21,765 nucleotides of DNA from contig JBAXHD010000042.1 in NCBI GenBank assembly GCA_037139095.1, forward strand, positions 1 through 21,765. The letters run 5' to 3'. A program made the position numbers and the translations under genes. Positions 7,731-16,659 of the stretch are shown here, in pieces. Under the pieces are notes generated by a model. It ran no database searches, was not told where the DNA came from, and saw nothing but the letters and a program-made list of their open reading frames with translations. Every line of letters begins with the position of its first letter. Position 1 is the first letter of the stretch. The DNA comes from WLMZ01 sp037139095 (lineage in GTDB: Bacteria > Actinomycetota > Acidimicrobiia > Acidimicrobiales > Ilumatobacteraceae).

Positions 7731-8609
7731 ATGCGTATGGGAACACGCTTTGAATCTGTTCAGTCGGTACGCGAAGGGCTTCGCGCCGAGAATTACCTTG
7801 CTGATGAAGGGATCGCCGGCGTCGTCTTTCTGGCCGATCGCCTCGGCAAGCCAGTTCTCGTAGAGGGCCCCGCAGGCACCGGTAAGACCCAGCTGGCCAA
7901 GAGCGTCGCCGAGATGCTTGGCGCTCGATTGATCCGTTTGCAGTGCTACGAAGGCCTCGACGAGTCGAAGGCCCTCTACGAGTGGAACTACAAAAAGCAG
8001 TTGCTGCGCATTCAGGCTGACAAGAGCAGCGATTCGTGGAGCGATGTGCACAACGACATCTTCTCCGACGAGTTCTTGTTGACTCGCCCGTTGCTCGAGG
8101 CCATCACCGCCGATGATCCAGTGGTGTTGCTCATCGACGAAGTGGACCGTGTCGAGGTTGAGACCGAGGCGTTGTTGCTCGAAATCCTGTCCGAGTACCA
8201 GGTGAGCATCCCCGAGTTGGGCACCATCACCGCAAAGCAGATTCCGCTGGTGTTCCTCACGTCGAACAACACTCGCGAACTGTCCGAGGCACTCAAGCGT
8301 CGTTGCTTGTTCTTGCATGTCGACTACCCAGAGCTCGAGCGCGAAAAGCAGATCGTGATGACCCGCGTTCCTGAGGTCACCGAGAACATGGCCGATCAGA
8401 TTGCGCGCATCGTGCGCAGCTTGCGCCAGCTCGATCTCAAGAAGGCGCCAAGCGTCAGCGAAACCATCGACTGGGCGCGCACGCTTGTGTTGCTCGGTGT
8501 GCAAAACATCGATGCGCAGTTGGCCAAAGAAACCTTGCACGTTCTGCTCAAGTACCAGACCGATATTGCCAAGGCCGCCAAAGAGTTGTCCGTCGAAGCC
8601 AACAAGTAG
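7731..8609 (+). CDS. MoxR-family AAA+ ATPase (CoxD-like)
   Basis: AAA+ ATPase of the MoxR class; such proteins work with VWA-domain partners as chaperone-like remodelling or metal-insertion machines. In 292 residues: Walker A GPAGTGKT (46-53), Walker B VVLLIDEVD (131-139), sensor 1 TSNN (177-180) and an arginine-finger candidate in LKRRC (R190/R191). The start is ATG 7731 or ATG 7737; the upstream TAGGGT favours the second. The VWA gene follows after 24 bases on the same strand, the classic MoxR-VWA pairing. No CO-dehydrogenase or methanol-dehydrogenase genes are in the window, so the client of the pair is unknown. Confidence 0.9.
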   Translation: MRMGTRFESVQSVREGLRAENYLADEGIAGVVFLADRLGKPVLVEGPAGTGKTQLAKSVAEMLGARLIRLQCYEGLDESKALYEWNYKKQLLRIQADKSSDSWSDVHNDIFSDEFLLTRPLLEAITADDPVVLLIDEVDRVEVETEALLLEILSEYQVSIPELGTITAKQIPLVFLTSNNTRELSEALKRRCLFLHVDYPELEREKQIVMTRVPEVTENMADQIARIVRSLRQLDLKKAPSVSETIDWARTLVLLGVQNIDAQLAKETLHVLLKYQTDIAKAAKELSVEANK

Positions 8610-8633
8610 TCGGCGCGTACAAGGCCACCTCTG

Positions 8634-10076
8634 ATGATTGATCTTCTCGCCGGCTTCGTTGTAGAGCTTCGCAATGCAGGCATACCTGTTTCGCTGACCG
8701 AGAACCTCGACGCGATGGAGGCCATCCAGCACATCCCGATCGAGGATCGAGACGCGTTTAAATACGCGCTCGGCGCCACGATGGTGAAGAACAACAGCCA
8801 CTGGCGCGCGTTCGAAACCGTATTCGAGGTGTACTTCAGCCTGCGCGGACCCGAGTACAAACTCGTCGACGGCGACGAGAGCGAACTCGACGAGATGTGG
8901 CGCGAGATGCAAGAACAGCAGCAGGGCCAAGGCGAAGGCAAGGGCGCTGGTGGTGGAGGCATGGAGGCGTTAACGCCCGAAGAGATGATGAATCTCCTCA
9001 TGAAGGCGTTGATGAAGGGTGATCAGGGCATGATGCGTGCCTTGGCCAAGCAGTCGGTGCAGCGTTTTGCTGGCATGGAGCCTGGTCGTCCGGTGGGCGG
9101 CACCTATTACCTGTATCGCACGCTTCGTAATCTCGATCTCGAAGGCATGCTCGAAAAGCTGATGGAGGCGAGTCGTCAAGAAGTTGGCGGCGAGCTCACC
9201 CCACTCGAAGAGCGTCTTGAGAAAGACGAATACGACAGCCGTATCGATCAATTTAAAAAAGAGATCGAGGCCGAGATTCGTCGTCGCCTTGTTGCCGATC
9301 GTGGCGCCGAGGCAATGGCCAAGACCTTGCGCAAGCCGTTGCCAGAAGATGTCGAGTTCATGCATGCGTCACGCGACGAAATGCAGAACCTGAAGAAGTC
9401 GCTCTATCCGCTGACCCGCAAGTTGGCGGCGCGGCTCGCGCGTAAGCGCCGCCATGGCCGCAAGGGTCCGCTCGACTTCCGCAATACCGTTCGTCACTCG
9501 TTGTCGTATGGCGGTGTTCCGGCCGATCCCAAGTTCAAGTACCCGCGTCCGGCCAAGCCCGAACTGATGGTTATCGCCGACATCAGCGGTTCGGTTGCGG
9601 CATTTGCTCGCTTCACCCTGATGTTGGTGTATGCAATTCAGGGACAGTTCAGCAAGGTTCGCTCGTTTGTGTTCATCGACGGTCTCGATGAGGTCACCGA
9701 TTACTTCAAGGGTGTCGAAGACATCAGCGAGGCGATTCATCGGGTGAACACTGAAGCCGATGTGGTGTGGGTCGATGGCCACAGCGACTACGGCCATGCG
9801 TTCGAGGTGTTCTGGGAGAAGTACGGCAAAGATGTCGGCCCAAAGACGACGGTGCTGTTGCTCGGCGATGCTCGCAACAACTATCACGCCAGTCAGGCAT
9901 GGGTCGTGAAGAACATTCGTCAGAAGGCCCGCCATGTCTATTGGCTGAACCCTGAGCCACGCAGTTACTGGAACACCGGTGACTCCATCGTGGGCGACTA
10001 CGGAACCCACACCGACGGCGTGTACGAGTGTCGTAACTTGCGCCAGCTCGAAGCCTTCGTCGAAAAGCTCGCCTAA
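8634..10076 (+). CDS. VWA-domain protein, CoxE-like, partner of MoxR ATPase
   Basis: Cytoplasmic VWA protein of the CoxE type (480 residues, no signal peptide or membrane segment seen). The N-terminal helical region opens MIDLLAGFVVELRNAGIPVSLTENLDA. A charged Gln/Gly-rich linker follows (EMQEQQQGQGEGKGAGGGG), then the VWA domain with the MIDAS motif DISGS at 316-320 and LLLGDARNN near 408-416. It probably binds a divalent ion and a client protein while the upstream ATPase supplies energy; that division of labour is known for related pairs and inferred here. AAGG (8621-8624) is a weak ribosome binding site. A large palindromic terminator-like structure follows the stop. Confidence 0.88.
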   Translation: MIDLLAGFVVELRNAGIPVSLTENLDAMEAIQHIPIEDRDAFKYALGATMVKNNSHWRAFETVFEVYFSLRGPEYKLVDGDESELDEMWREMQEQQQGQGEGKGAGGGGMEALTPEEMMNLLMKALMKGDQGMMRALAKQSVQRFAGMEPGRPVGGTYYLYRTLRNLDLEGMLEKLMEASRQEVGGELTPLEERLEKDEYDSRIDQFKKEIEAEIRRRLVADRGAEAMAKTLRKPLPEDVEFMHASRDEMQNLKKSLYPLTRKLAARLARKRRHGRKGPLDFRNTVRHSLSYGGVPADPKFKYPRPAKPELMVIADISGSVAAFARFTLMLVYAIQGQFSKVRSFVFIDGLDEVTDYFKGVEDISEAIHRVNTEADVVWVDGHSDYGHAFEVFWEKYGKDVGPKTTVLLLGDARNNYHASQAWVVKNIRQKARHVYWLNPEPRSYWNTGDSIVGDYGTHTDGVYECRNLRQLEAFVEKLA

Positions 10077-10095
10077 GTTCTTCGCCGCCACGAGT

Positions 10096-10142
10096 TTTGT
10101 TGAAGACACTTGGTCGAGCCTCGACCTGTTGTCTTCAACAAA
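10096..10142. terminator. Large nested palindrome between convergent genes, likely bidirectional terminator
   Basis: A perfect 13-bp outer stem TTTGTTGAAGACA (10096-10108)/TGTCTTCAACAAA (10130-10142) encloses a 3x3 internal loop and a perfect 6-bp inner stem GGTCGA (10112-10117)/TCGACC (10121-10126) with loop GCC. It lies between the VWA gene and guaB, which converge. The AT-rich outer end gives a U-rich 3' arm on either strand, as expected of a bidirectional intrinsic terminator. Confidence 0.65.
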
Positions 10143-10166
10143 TCGTTTGTTGCAGGGCGAAGTGGT

Positions 10167-10182
10167 GCGCACATGCGTGCGC
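10167..10182. terminator. Second hairpin close to the guaB stop
   Basis: GCGCAC/GTGCGC (6 bp, loop ATGC) begins 5 bases past the guaB stop codon. There is no T-run. It may assist the larger palindrome in ending guaB transcripts or stabilise the 3' end. Confidence 0.3.
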
Positions 10183-10187
10183 GAGCG

Positions 10188-11708
10188 CTAGCCGCGCTGG
10201 TAGTTGGGCGCCTCTTTGGTGATGGTCACATCGTGCGGATGTGACTCCTCGCGTCCGGCGGTAGTGACCTTCATGAACCGTGCCGTGTCGCGCAGTGCCT
10301 GCAATGTGCCGGCGCCCGCGTAGCCCATGCCGCTGCGGAGGCCACCTACGAGTTGGTAGGTGACATCGCCAAGGCCGCCAGCAAATGGCACCCGACCTTC
10401 GATGCCTTCGGGCACGAGCTTGCGGGTGCCACTGGGTGCTTGGCCGCTGGCGTAGCGGTCGGCGCCGTGGCCCGACATCGCGCCGAGCGAACCCATGCCG
10501 CGGTAGCTCTTGTAACGCCGGCCCTCGAACAGTTCGAGTTCGCCTGGAGCCTCTTCGGTGCCGGCGAGCAATGAACCGAGCATGATGGTTTCGGCCCCGG
10601 CGGCAATGGCCTTGACGACATCGCCGCTGTAGGTGATGCCTCCGTCGGCGATAACTGGAACGCCCAAGCGTCGAGCGGCGAGGCAGGTGAAATAGATGGC
10701 AGAGAGCTGAGGCATGCCAGCACCAGAGACCACGCGAGTGGTGCAGATCGAGCCAGCGCCAACGCCGACTTTCACTGCGTCGGCTCCAGCGGCCACGAGC
10801 GCTTCAACGCCTTCTTCGGTGACCACGTTGCCCGCCACGATGGCGACCGATGGCCAACCAGCATGCAGGCGTTCGATGGTCTTGATGACTCCGGCCGAAT
10901 GGCCGTGCGCAGTGTCGATAACGAAGGCATCGACACCCATCGCGGCGAGCGCTTCGGCGCGATCTTCGACATCGGGTCCGACGCCAACCGCAGCAGCGCA
11001 TGCAAGGCGACCCTTTGAGTCGCGGGTGCCGTTGGGGAACTCTTGACGCTTGAGGATGTCTTTGACGGTGATGAGGCCGCGCAAGAAGCCTTGGTCGTCG
11101 ACCAGTGGCAACTTCTCGATGCGGTACTTCTGCAAAGTAGCCCGAGCGTCTTCAAGCGTGGTGCCAACGGCGGCGGTGATGAGTCTCTCACTGGTCATGA
11201 AATCAGCGACTGGTCGATCGAAGTCGGTTACACCGCAGAACCTGATGTCGCGGTTGGTCAGAATGCCCACGAGGCGACCATCGTGATCGGTGATCGGCAC
11301 GCCGCTGAACTTGAAGCGGTTCATTAAGGCTTCGGCTTCGTGCAGCGTTGCAGTGGGTGTGAGCGTGACCGGGTCGGTGATCATGCCGCTTTGGCTGCGC
11401 TTCACCTTTTGCACTTCGGCCGCTTGGTCGTCGATCGAGAGGTTGCGGTGGATCACGCCGATGCCACCCTCTCGCGCCATTGCCACCGCCATTGGGGCCT
11501 CAGTCACTTTGTCCATCGCCGCCGACACCAGGGGCACGGCCAAATTGATGCCGCGAGCGAATACGGCTGATGTGTCGACCGAGTCGGGGAGCACCTCGCT
11601 GTAGCCGGGCACGATGACGACGTCGTCGAACGTGAGGGCTTCGAAACGATCGAAGAATGTCTCGCGATCATTTCGTCCGGCGGGACGAGAAGACGAAGGG
11701 CTTGGCAA
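10188..11708 (-). CDS. guaB: IMP dehydrogenase
   Basis: NAD-dependent oxidation of IMP to XMP, the committed step of GTP synthesis. The 506 residues include the barrel N terminus (FDDVVIVPGYS), tandem CBS domains inserted at about 105-220, the K+/catalytic loop GVGAGSICTTR with Cys322, the IMP-phosphate motif IADGGITYSGD (353-363), YRGMGSLGAM (402-411) and the flap KLVPEGIEGRVPF. The TTG start at 11708 is supported by a strong AAGGAGG (11715-11721) 6 bases upstream, the best ribosome binding site in the window. A 140-base gap separates it from the divergent phosphatase. It stands alone, without guaA or a second guaB paralogue nearby. Confidence 0.97.
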   Translation of the reverse strand: MPSPSSSRPAGRNDRETFFDRFEALTFDDVVIVPGYSEVLPDSVDTSAVFARGINLAVPLVSAAMDKVTEAPMAVAMAREGGIGVIHRNLSIDDQAAEVQKVKRSQSGMITDPVTLTPTATLHEAEALMNRFKFSGVPITDHDGRLVGILTNRDIRFCGVTDFDRPVADFMTSERLITAAVGTTLEDARATLQKYRIEKLPLVDDQGFLRGLITVKDILKRQEFPNGTRDSKGRLACAAAVGVGPDVEDRAEALAAMGVDAFVIDTAHGHSAGVIKTIERLHAGWPSVAIVAGNVVTEEGVEALVAAGADAVKVGVGAGSICTTRVVSGAGMPQLSAIYFTCLAARRLGVPVIADGGITYSGDVVKAIAAGAETIMLGSLLAGTEEAPGELELFEGRRYKSYRGMGSLGAMSGHGADRYASGQAPSGTRKLVPEGIEGRVPFAGGLGDVTYQLVGGLRSGMGYAGAGTLQALRDTARFMKVTTAGREESHPHDVTITKEAPNYQRG

Positions 11709-11714
11709 GGTGGG

Positions 11715-11760
11715 CCTCCTTCGGGCGCAGCAGTATGTTGCAACGTGACCTTAGAACCAA
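11715..11760 (-). promoter_or_regulatory. guaB promoter and strong Shine-Dalgarno
   Basis: On the minus strand TTGGTT (11755-11760), a 17-base spacer and CATACT (11732-11737) form a sigma-70-like promoter. They would give a short leader of about 15-20 bases carrying AAGGAGG (11715-11721), which lies 6 bases before the TTG start. This contrasts with the leaderless-looking starts around it. Confidence 0.45.
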
Positions 11761-11839
11761 TGCCAGTTCGGCCGGTTGGGATTGAACGAAAAGTCAGCCA
11801 ACGCAACCGCCGGATGGCCCGCATGAAGGTGCGCATGCG

Positions 11840-11845
11840 TATTCT
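11840..11845 (+). promoter_or_regulatory. Possible -10 hexamer of the histidine phosphatase gene
   Basis: TATTCT lies 3 bases before GTG 11849 and 9 bases before GTG 11855, both in frame. By analogy with neighbouring genes the 9-base spacing favours a leaderless start at 11855. Confidence 0.35.
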
Positions 11846-11848
11846 GGG

Positions 11849-12499
11849 GTGCCTGTGACCCGCCTCATCATGATTCGCCACGGCGAATCGAACACAACTG
11901 TCGCTCGCCGAATCGGGGGCTTCCGCACGTGTTCGGGGCTGTCCCCTCTGGGTGTTGCGCAAGCCGAACGCTTACGTGACCGCCTTGCCGCCACTGCTGA
12001 ACTTTCGGCCGACGTGTTGGTAAGTAGCCAGTTCCCGAGAGCTCTTGAAACGGCCACGATCATCGCCCCGGCGTTGGGCAACCTCGACATCAACGTTGTC
12101 GAGGGGTTCGGCGAGCACGACCCCGGCGAGGTTTGCGATGGCATGACCTTCGACGAATACGTTCAGCTCTACGGTCGCCACGATCACGAAACAGACCCCT
12201 TCAACGTCGGCTTTCCGGGTGGCGAAACGTTGGCGGCATTTCACCTGCGCGTGGGTGAGGCGATCTCGCAAACCCTTCGGGCCAACGAGGGCAAGACCAT
12301 CGTTGTTGCATGCCACGGTGGCGTGATCGACGCGGCTCTGCGTCAGGCGCTGCGCACCGCGCAGTTGGGTGTGTTTGAGATCAACACGTTGAATACCTCG
12401 ATCACCGAGATGCAACTCGTTCGGCCAGGCCGCTGGCGCCTCGTTCGCTACAACGATCATGCTCACCTCGCTGGGTTGCCCAGAGAGACCGCTCGGTAG
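11849..12499 (+). CDS. Histidine phosphatase (phosphoglycerate-mutase-like)
   Basis: Member of the histidine phosphatase superfamily, which transfers phosphate through a phospho-His intermediate. In 216 residues: the catalytic motif RHGES with H11, an active-site Arg in SQFPRALETA (R64), an acid/base Glu in GFGEHDPGE (E89), and the second His in VACHGGVIDA (H156). Substrate is not predictable; the family includes mutases, sugar phosphatases and alpha-ribazole phosphatases, and nothing nearby points to one of them. The start is GTG 11849 or GTG 11855 (removing two residues). The SDR gene follows after 15 bases but has its own -10-like motif. Confidence 0.88.
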   Translation: MPVTRLIMIRHGESNTTVARRIGGFRTCSGLSPLGVAQAERLRDRLAATAELSADVLVSSQFPRALETATIIAPALGNLDINVVEGFGEHDPGEVCDGMTFDEYVQLYGRHDHETDPFNVGFPGGETLAAFHLRVGEAISQTLRANEGKTIVVACHGGVIDAALRQALRTAQLGVFEINTLNTSITEMQLVRPGRWRLVRYNDHAHLAGLPRETAR

Positions 12500-12502
12500 C
12501 CC

Positions 12503-12508
12503 TAGATT
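12503..12508 (+). promoter_or_regulatory. -10 hexamer of the SDR-GMC operon, leaderless type
   Basis: TAGATT lies exactly 6 bases before the SDR ATG (12515), starting 3 bases after the phosphatase stop. No ribosome binding site is seen before the ATG. The match is good but no clear -35 element is visible. Confidence 0.45.
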
Positions 12509-12514
12509 ACGGGC

Positions 12515-13327
12515 ATGGGGATTCTCGATGGTCAGGTGGCTGTAGTCGTTGGAGGTCACAGTGGGTTTGGTGAGTCGATCACGCGGCTGTTCGCATCCGA
12601 GGGCGCCACGGTTGTTGTCGCTGGACGTCGAGTAGAGCTTGTCAACGAGGTTGCTGCGGCTGTTGGCGGACTCGGGGTCGATTGCGATATCACCGACGAC
12701 GAACAGGTGCAGTCGCTCGAGCAAAGAGCACGCAATGCATACGGCAAGATCGACATTGCGGTGAACTGCGCGGGGTACGAGCAGAGCACTCCGCTTGCCG
12801 ATCTCACTCCGGCCAAGCTCGATGCAATGTTGGCCGTTCAGCTCAGTGGCGCGATGTATTGCATGCGTCATTTCGGCAACGCGATGGCTGCCTCTGGTGG
12901 TGGGGCCTTCTTGTCGATCAGTTCGCTCACCGCGCACAACCCATCGAACGGCCTTGCTGCCTATGCCAGCGCGAAGGCTGGTGTGGAATATGCCTCGAAG
13001 ATCGCGGCCGTCGAATACGGTGCCAAGCAGGTTCGGTTCAACACGGTGGCGGCATCGCTGATTGAAACGCCGATGACCAAGCGCGTCTTCAAAATTGAGT
13101 CAGCTATCCAGGCGCTGCGCGAGGTGACCCCGCTGGGCCGAATGGGAACCAGCGACGATGTCGCCAAGGCAGCGCTCTTTCTGTGCGGTCCCTCAGGCAA
13201 CTTCATTACCGGTCAAACGCTGTGTGTCGACGGTGGCGCTTCGTTGTTGATGCTGCCCACGCAGCAGATGTTTGCCGACGTCTACCGCCGATGGAGCGAA
13301 GCTCAGACACCACCGGACCCGGCGTAG
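12515..13327 (+). CDS. Short-chain dehydrogenase/reductase (SDR)
   Basis: Classical SDR of 270 residues, an NAD(P)-dependent alcohol/ketone oxidoreductase in the cytoplasm. Visible motifs: cofactor loop GGHSGFGES (13-21), DCDI (56-59), NCAG (84-87), and the catalytic triad Ser137, Tyr150 and Lys154 (YASAK), with a C-terminal TGQTLCVDGG. Gly replaces the usual first Thr of TGxxxGxG. AGRR after the second beta strand has basic residues where an Asp would indicate NAD, so NADP is possible. The GMC gene starts 3 bases after the stop, so the two form an operon and may act in sequence on one alcohol-containing substrate (inference). Confidence 0.92.
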   Translation: MGILDGQVAVVVGGHSGFGESITRLFASEGATVVVAGRRVELVNEVAAAVGGLGVDCDITDDEQVQSLEQRARNAYGKIDIAVNCAGYEQSTPLADLTPAKLDAMLAVQLSGAMYCMRHFGNAMAASGGGAFLSISSLTAHNPSNGLAAYASAKAGVEYASKIAAVEYGAKQVRFNTVAASLIETPMTKRVFKIESAIQALREVTPLGRMGTSDDVAKAALFLCGPSGNFITGQTLCVDGGASLLMLPTQQMFADVYRRWSEAQTPPDPA

Positions 13328-13330
13328 GCA

Positions 13331-14773
13331 GTGCGCTACGACACGGTGATTGTTGGTGCCGGCTCTGCCGGGGCGGTGTTGGCCTCGCGGCTCTCGCAGA
13401 CGGCTACTCATCGGGTGCTGTTGCTTGAGGCAGGCCCCGATCACCGCAGTGCTCAAACGCCAGCATCGATCGCTGGCAATTCCTTTCTCGATGCTCTCGC
13501 CGAGCCCGGCCGCATGTATCCAAACCTCGTTGCGCAACGAACTGAGGCAGGGCCTGAAAGCGTGTATAGCCGCGGCCGAGGTATCGGTGGTTCGTCGGCT
13601 GTCAACGCAATGGTCGGTATGTGGGGTGTGCCCGACGACTACGACCGGTGGCAGCGCGATCTGGGTTGCGTGGGTTGGTCATGGGCCGATGTCGCTCCGG
13701 TCTTTGGTCGGCTCACGGCGATGCTCAGCCAGCCATCTCGAGCCGAGTGGGGAAGTGTCGACAAGGCTTTGGTTGAAGCGGCGCAGTTGCTCGGCCATCA
13801 CGCGTGTGACGACTATCTGCAGCCCGGTGTGCTCGGCGTGGGACCAGCCTGGCTCACGCGCCTTCATGGTCGACGGGTGTCTACCAACGACGCGTATCTT
13901 GAGGCCGCGCGTGATCGCGCCAACCTCACCATTCGCGCCAGCGTTGTAGTAGATCGCGTGCTGCTCGAGGGTCGCCGCGCTGTTGGGGTTCGCTTGGCCG
14001 ACGGCGAGGTGATCGAGGCTGGCGAAGTCATCGTGTGCGCCGGCGCTATTCATTCGCCCGCAGTGCTGCTGCGAAGTGGCGTGCAGCTCGCAGGTATCGG
14101 CCGCGGACTCAAAGATCATGCGTCGGCCAGCGTCACGCTGCAACTTCACGACGACTCTCGAGCGTCGTCTCACGATCTTGCCTTGGCTACGTTGCTGCGT
14201 TGGTCATCATCCGATGGCGTTGCCGATCTGCAGTTGTTGCCGATGAACCATCTGGGCGCCGCACCCGAGGTGGCAGGCTTTGCACTACTGATGGCGGCGA
14301 TCATGTCGGTTCACTCAGAGGGCTCAGTGTCGTTGCGTAGCGATGATCCAGCAGATGACCCCGTGGTTCAGTTCAACATGCTTGCCGACGAACGTGACCG
14401 ATCGCATCTACGCGAGGCCGTGCGGCACATGGCAAAGCTGGTCGACACCGAGCCATTCCGACGCATCTCGTCGGCCGCCTATATCGATGACATGGGCACG
14501 CACCTCGAGGCCCTGCCGCACGACGATGACGCCTTCGATCAGTGGATGATGCATCACGTTGCCGACTATGTGCATGCCAGTTCGAGCTGCCGTATGGGTG
14601 CCGCCAGCGATGAGTTTGCTGTGGTCGATGTCGATTGCGCGGTGCATCATCACCAAGGGTTACGAGTGTGCGATGCCAGCGTGTTCCCCGACTTGCCACG
14701 CGGCAACACGCATTTGCCCACCGTGATGGTGGCCGAGCGTTTGGCCGAGCGCCTCGGAGCGAAGGCTCAATAA
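13331..14773 (+). CDS. GMC-family FAD-dependent oxidoreductase
   Basis: Flavoprotein of the glucose-methanol-choline family that oxidises primary or secondary alcohols. In 480 residues: FAD dinucleotide motif VGAGSAG (8-14) followed by LLEAGPD, GMC signature GRGIGGSSAVN (82-92), GIGRGLKDHAS mid-protein, and the C-terminal catalytic region HASSSCRMG (H415) with LRVCDASVFPDLPRGNTHLP (N459 or H461 as the second residue of the pair). It is shorter than choline-dehydrogenase types (about 530-560). The length resembles the mycofactocin-linked MftG group, but I see no mycofactocin genes. The start is a GTG 3 bases after the SDR stop; no other start makes a better N terminus. Confidence 0.92.
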   Translation: MRYDTVIVGAGSAGAVLASRLSQTATHRVLLLEAGPDHRSAQTPASIAGNSFLDALAEPGRMYPNLVAQRTEAGPESVYSRGRGIGGSSAVNAMVGMWGVPDDYDRWQRDLGCVGWSWADVAPVFGRLTAMLSQPSRAEWGSVDKALVEAAQLLGHHACDDYLQPGVLGVGPAWLTRLHGRRVSTNDAYLEAARDRANLTIRASVVVDRVLLEGRRAVGVRLADGEVIEAGEVIVCAGAIHSPAVLLRSGVQLAGIGRGLKDHASASVTLQLHDDSRASSHDLALATLLRWSSSDGVADLQLLPMNHLGAAPEVAGFALLMAAIMSVHSEGSVSLRSDDPADDPVVQFNMLADERDRSHLREAVRHMAKLVDTEPFRRISSAAYIDDMGTHLEALPHDDDAFDQWMMHHVADYVHASSSCRMGAASDEFAVVDVDCAVHHHQGLRVCDASVFPDLPRGNTHLPTVMVAERLAERLGAKAQ

Positions 14774-14805
14774 CCCTGGCTCAGTAACGCTGGCTCAGTG
14801 CTGAG
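14764..14805. repeat. 14-bp tandem repeat, three units, spanning two stop codons
   Basis: Units start at 14764, 14778 and 14792. The first two match at 12 of 14 positions and the third shares the first 8 bases, GGCTCAGT. Unit 1 contains the GMC stop (TAA 14771-14773) and unit 3 the stop of the convergent aldo/keto reductase (minus-strand TGA at 14795-14797). The third unit also forms the near-palindrome GCTCAGTGCTGAGC (14793-14806). Confidence 0.7.
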
Positions 14806-15670
14806 CGTTCTCGGCGAGAGGGAAGATCAGCGGATCGTTATCGGCGAGAGCGGTAGCAACGGCCTCTGCACGTTCGGCGTCGGTGTACGGCACGAAGCTT
14901 TCTGCGGCATCGAGCACCAGCGGTAGTAGCGACAGATCGCCGGGGCTGCAAAAGGCGTGTACTCCGGGGTGCGACAGCGCGAACCGGATGCCGTGGCGAA
15001 TTCCCTCGGGCGTTGTCTGCGGTTCGTACCACGTGCCGTGTGTTGGCTTCTGTTCGCCCCAGGGCTGCTTCGCCGCTGCTTTGATGACCATCACGCCAAC
15101 GTCGCGCGCGGCGCACTCGGCGAGAAGTGCCAGCACGTTGTCTTGGTATACCGGGTCGGCGTAGACGCGTGGGTACAGCGGGAACATCACGGTGTCGAGG
15201 TCCCATCGGCGCAACGCCTCGAGGTGAGCCACGGGTGCCCCAAGATCGTGTCCGGTGATACCCACGAATCGGAACAGGCCTTCGTCACGCATCGACAGCA
15301 TTGTCTCAATCGCGGCGACGCGACTGTCAAGCACGTCGAGGCCGGTGACGCCGTGAGATTGGTAGAGATCGAATGAGTCGCAGTTGAGTTTGGTGAGCGA
15401 TGTCTCAAGCTGTGAACGCACGCCGTCGGGGTTGCTGCGCCCGGTCTTTTCGCCGATAAACAGTTGACTGCGCAGAGCGCCGATGGTGGGGCCAGCAACG
15501 GTTTCGGCCAATCCATACGAAGGGGCGATGTCGATGTGGTTCACGCCGCGGGCAACCGCTGTGCGCACTGCAGCGTCGGCCTGTTCGGCCGTGCTGTCCC
15601 AAAACGTGGCGCCACCAAGGATGGCCACACTGCTGTGGTGTTCGGTGCGGCCAAGTCGACGTGTCTGCAT
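14795..15670 (-). CDS. Aldo/keto reductase family protein
   Basis: (beta/alpha)8-barrel NADPH-dependent oxidoreductase of 291 residues. The catalytic tetrad is visible: D47 (HIDIAPSYG), Y52, K75 (IGEKTG) and H106 (YQSHG). The middle of the protein, YQSHGVTGLDVLDSRVAAIETMLSMRDEGLFRFVGITGHD, follows the pattern of AKR subfamilies near AKR11-13. The C-terminal region is less canonical (GIRFALSHPGVHAFCSPGDLSLLPLVLDAAE), with the usual cofactor-binding GxxxxxxL replaced by a CSPGDLSLL segment. The ATG at 15670 has TAGAGT 6 bases upstream. It is convergent with the GMC gene and divergent from the metallo-hydrolase. Confidence 0.9.
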   Translation of the reverse strand: MQTRRLGRTEHHSSVAILGGATFWDSTAEQADAAVRTAVARGVNHIDIAPSYGLAETVAGPTIGALRSQLFIGEKTGRSNPDGVRSQLETSLTKLNCDSFDLYQSHGVTGLDVLDSRVAAIETMLSMRDEGLFRFVGITGHDLGAPVAHLEALRRWDLDTVMFPLYPRVYADPVYQDNVLALLAECAARDVGVMVIKAAAKQPWGEQKPTHGTWYEPQTTPEGIRHGIRFALSHPGVHAFCSPGDLSLLPLVLDAAESFVPYTDAERAEAVATALADNDPLIFPLAENAQH

Positions 15671-15676
15671 GGCCGC

Positions 15677-15682
15677 ACTCTA
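15677..15682 (-). promoter_or_regulatory. -10 hexamer of the aldo/keto reductase gene, leaderless type
   Basis: On the minus strand TAGAGT lies exactly 6 bases before the ATG at 15670, the same spacing as before the SDR and murJ starts. No ribosome binding site is visible. Confidence 0.45.
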
Positions 15683-15723
15683 TGGGATCGGTATGAGCCG
15701 CGGCGGATGGCAGGTGCTATGAC

Positions 15724-16659
<936 letters not shown>

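Noticed and set aside
7657..7746. N-terminal extension of murJ from ATG 7746
   Set aside because: The extra 30 residues are basic and not MurJ-like, they would overlap the MoxR start, and TACTAT 6 bases before GTG 7656 supports the shorter form.
7653..8930. Long minus-strand open frame (425 codons) opposite the MoxR and VWA genes
   Set aside because: It is antisense to two genes with clear motifs, shows no family pattern, and would overlap the start of murJ. It is a GC-rich mirror frame.
11972..12937. Minus-strand open frame (321 codons) across the histidine phosphatase and SDR genes
   Set aside because: It crosses two real genes on the other strand and has no family features.
12515..14773. 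Mycofactocin cluster
   Set aside because: The SDR lacks the features I associate with mycofactocin-coupled SDRs and no mftA-F genes are present. Only the length of the GMC protein is suggestive.
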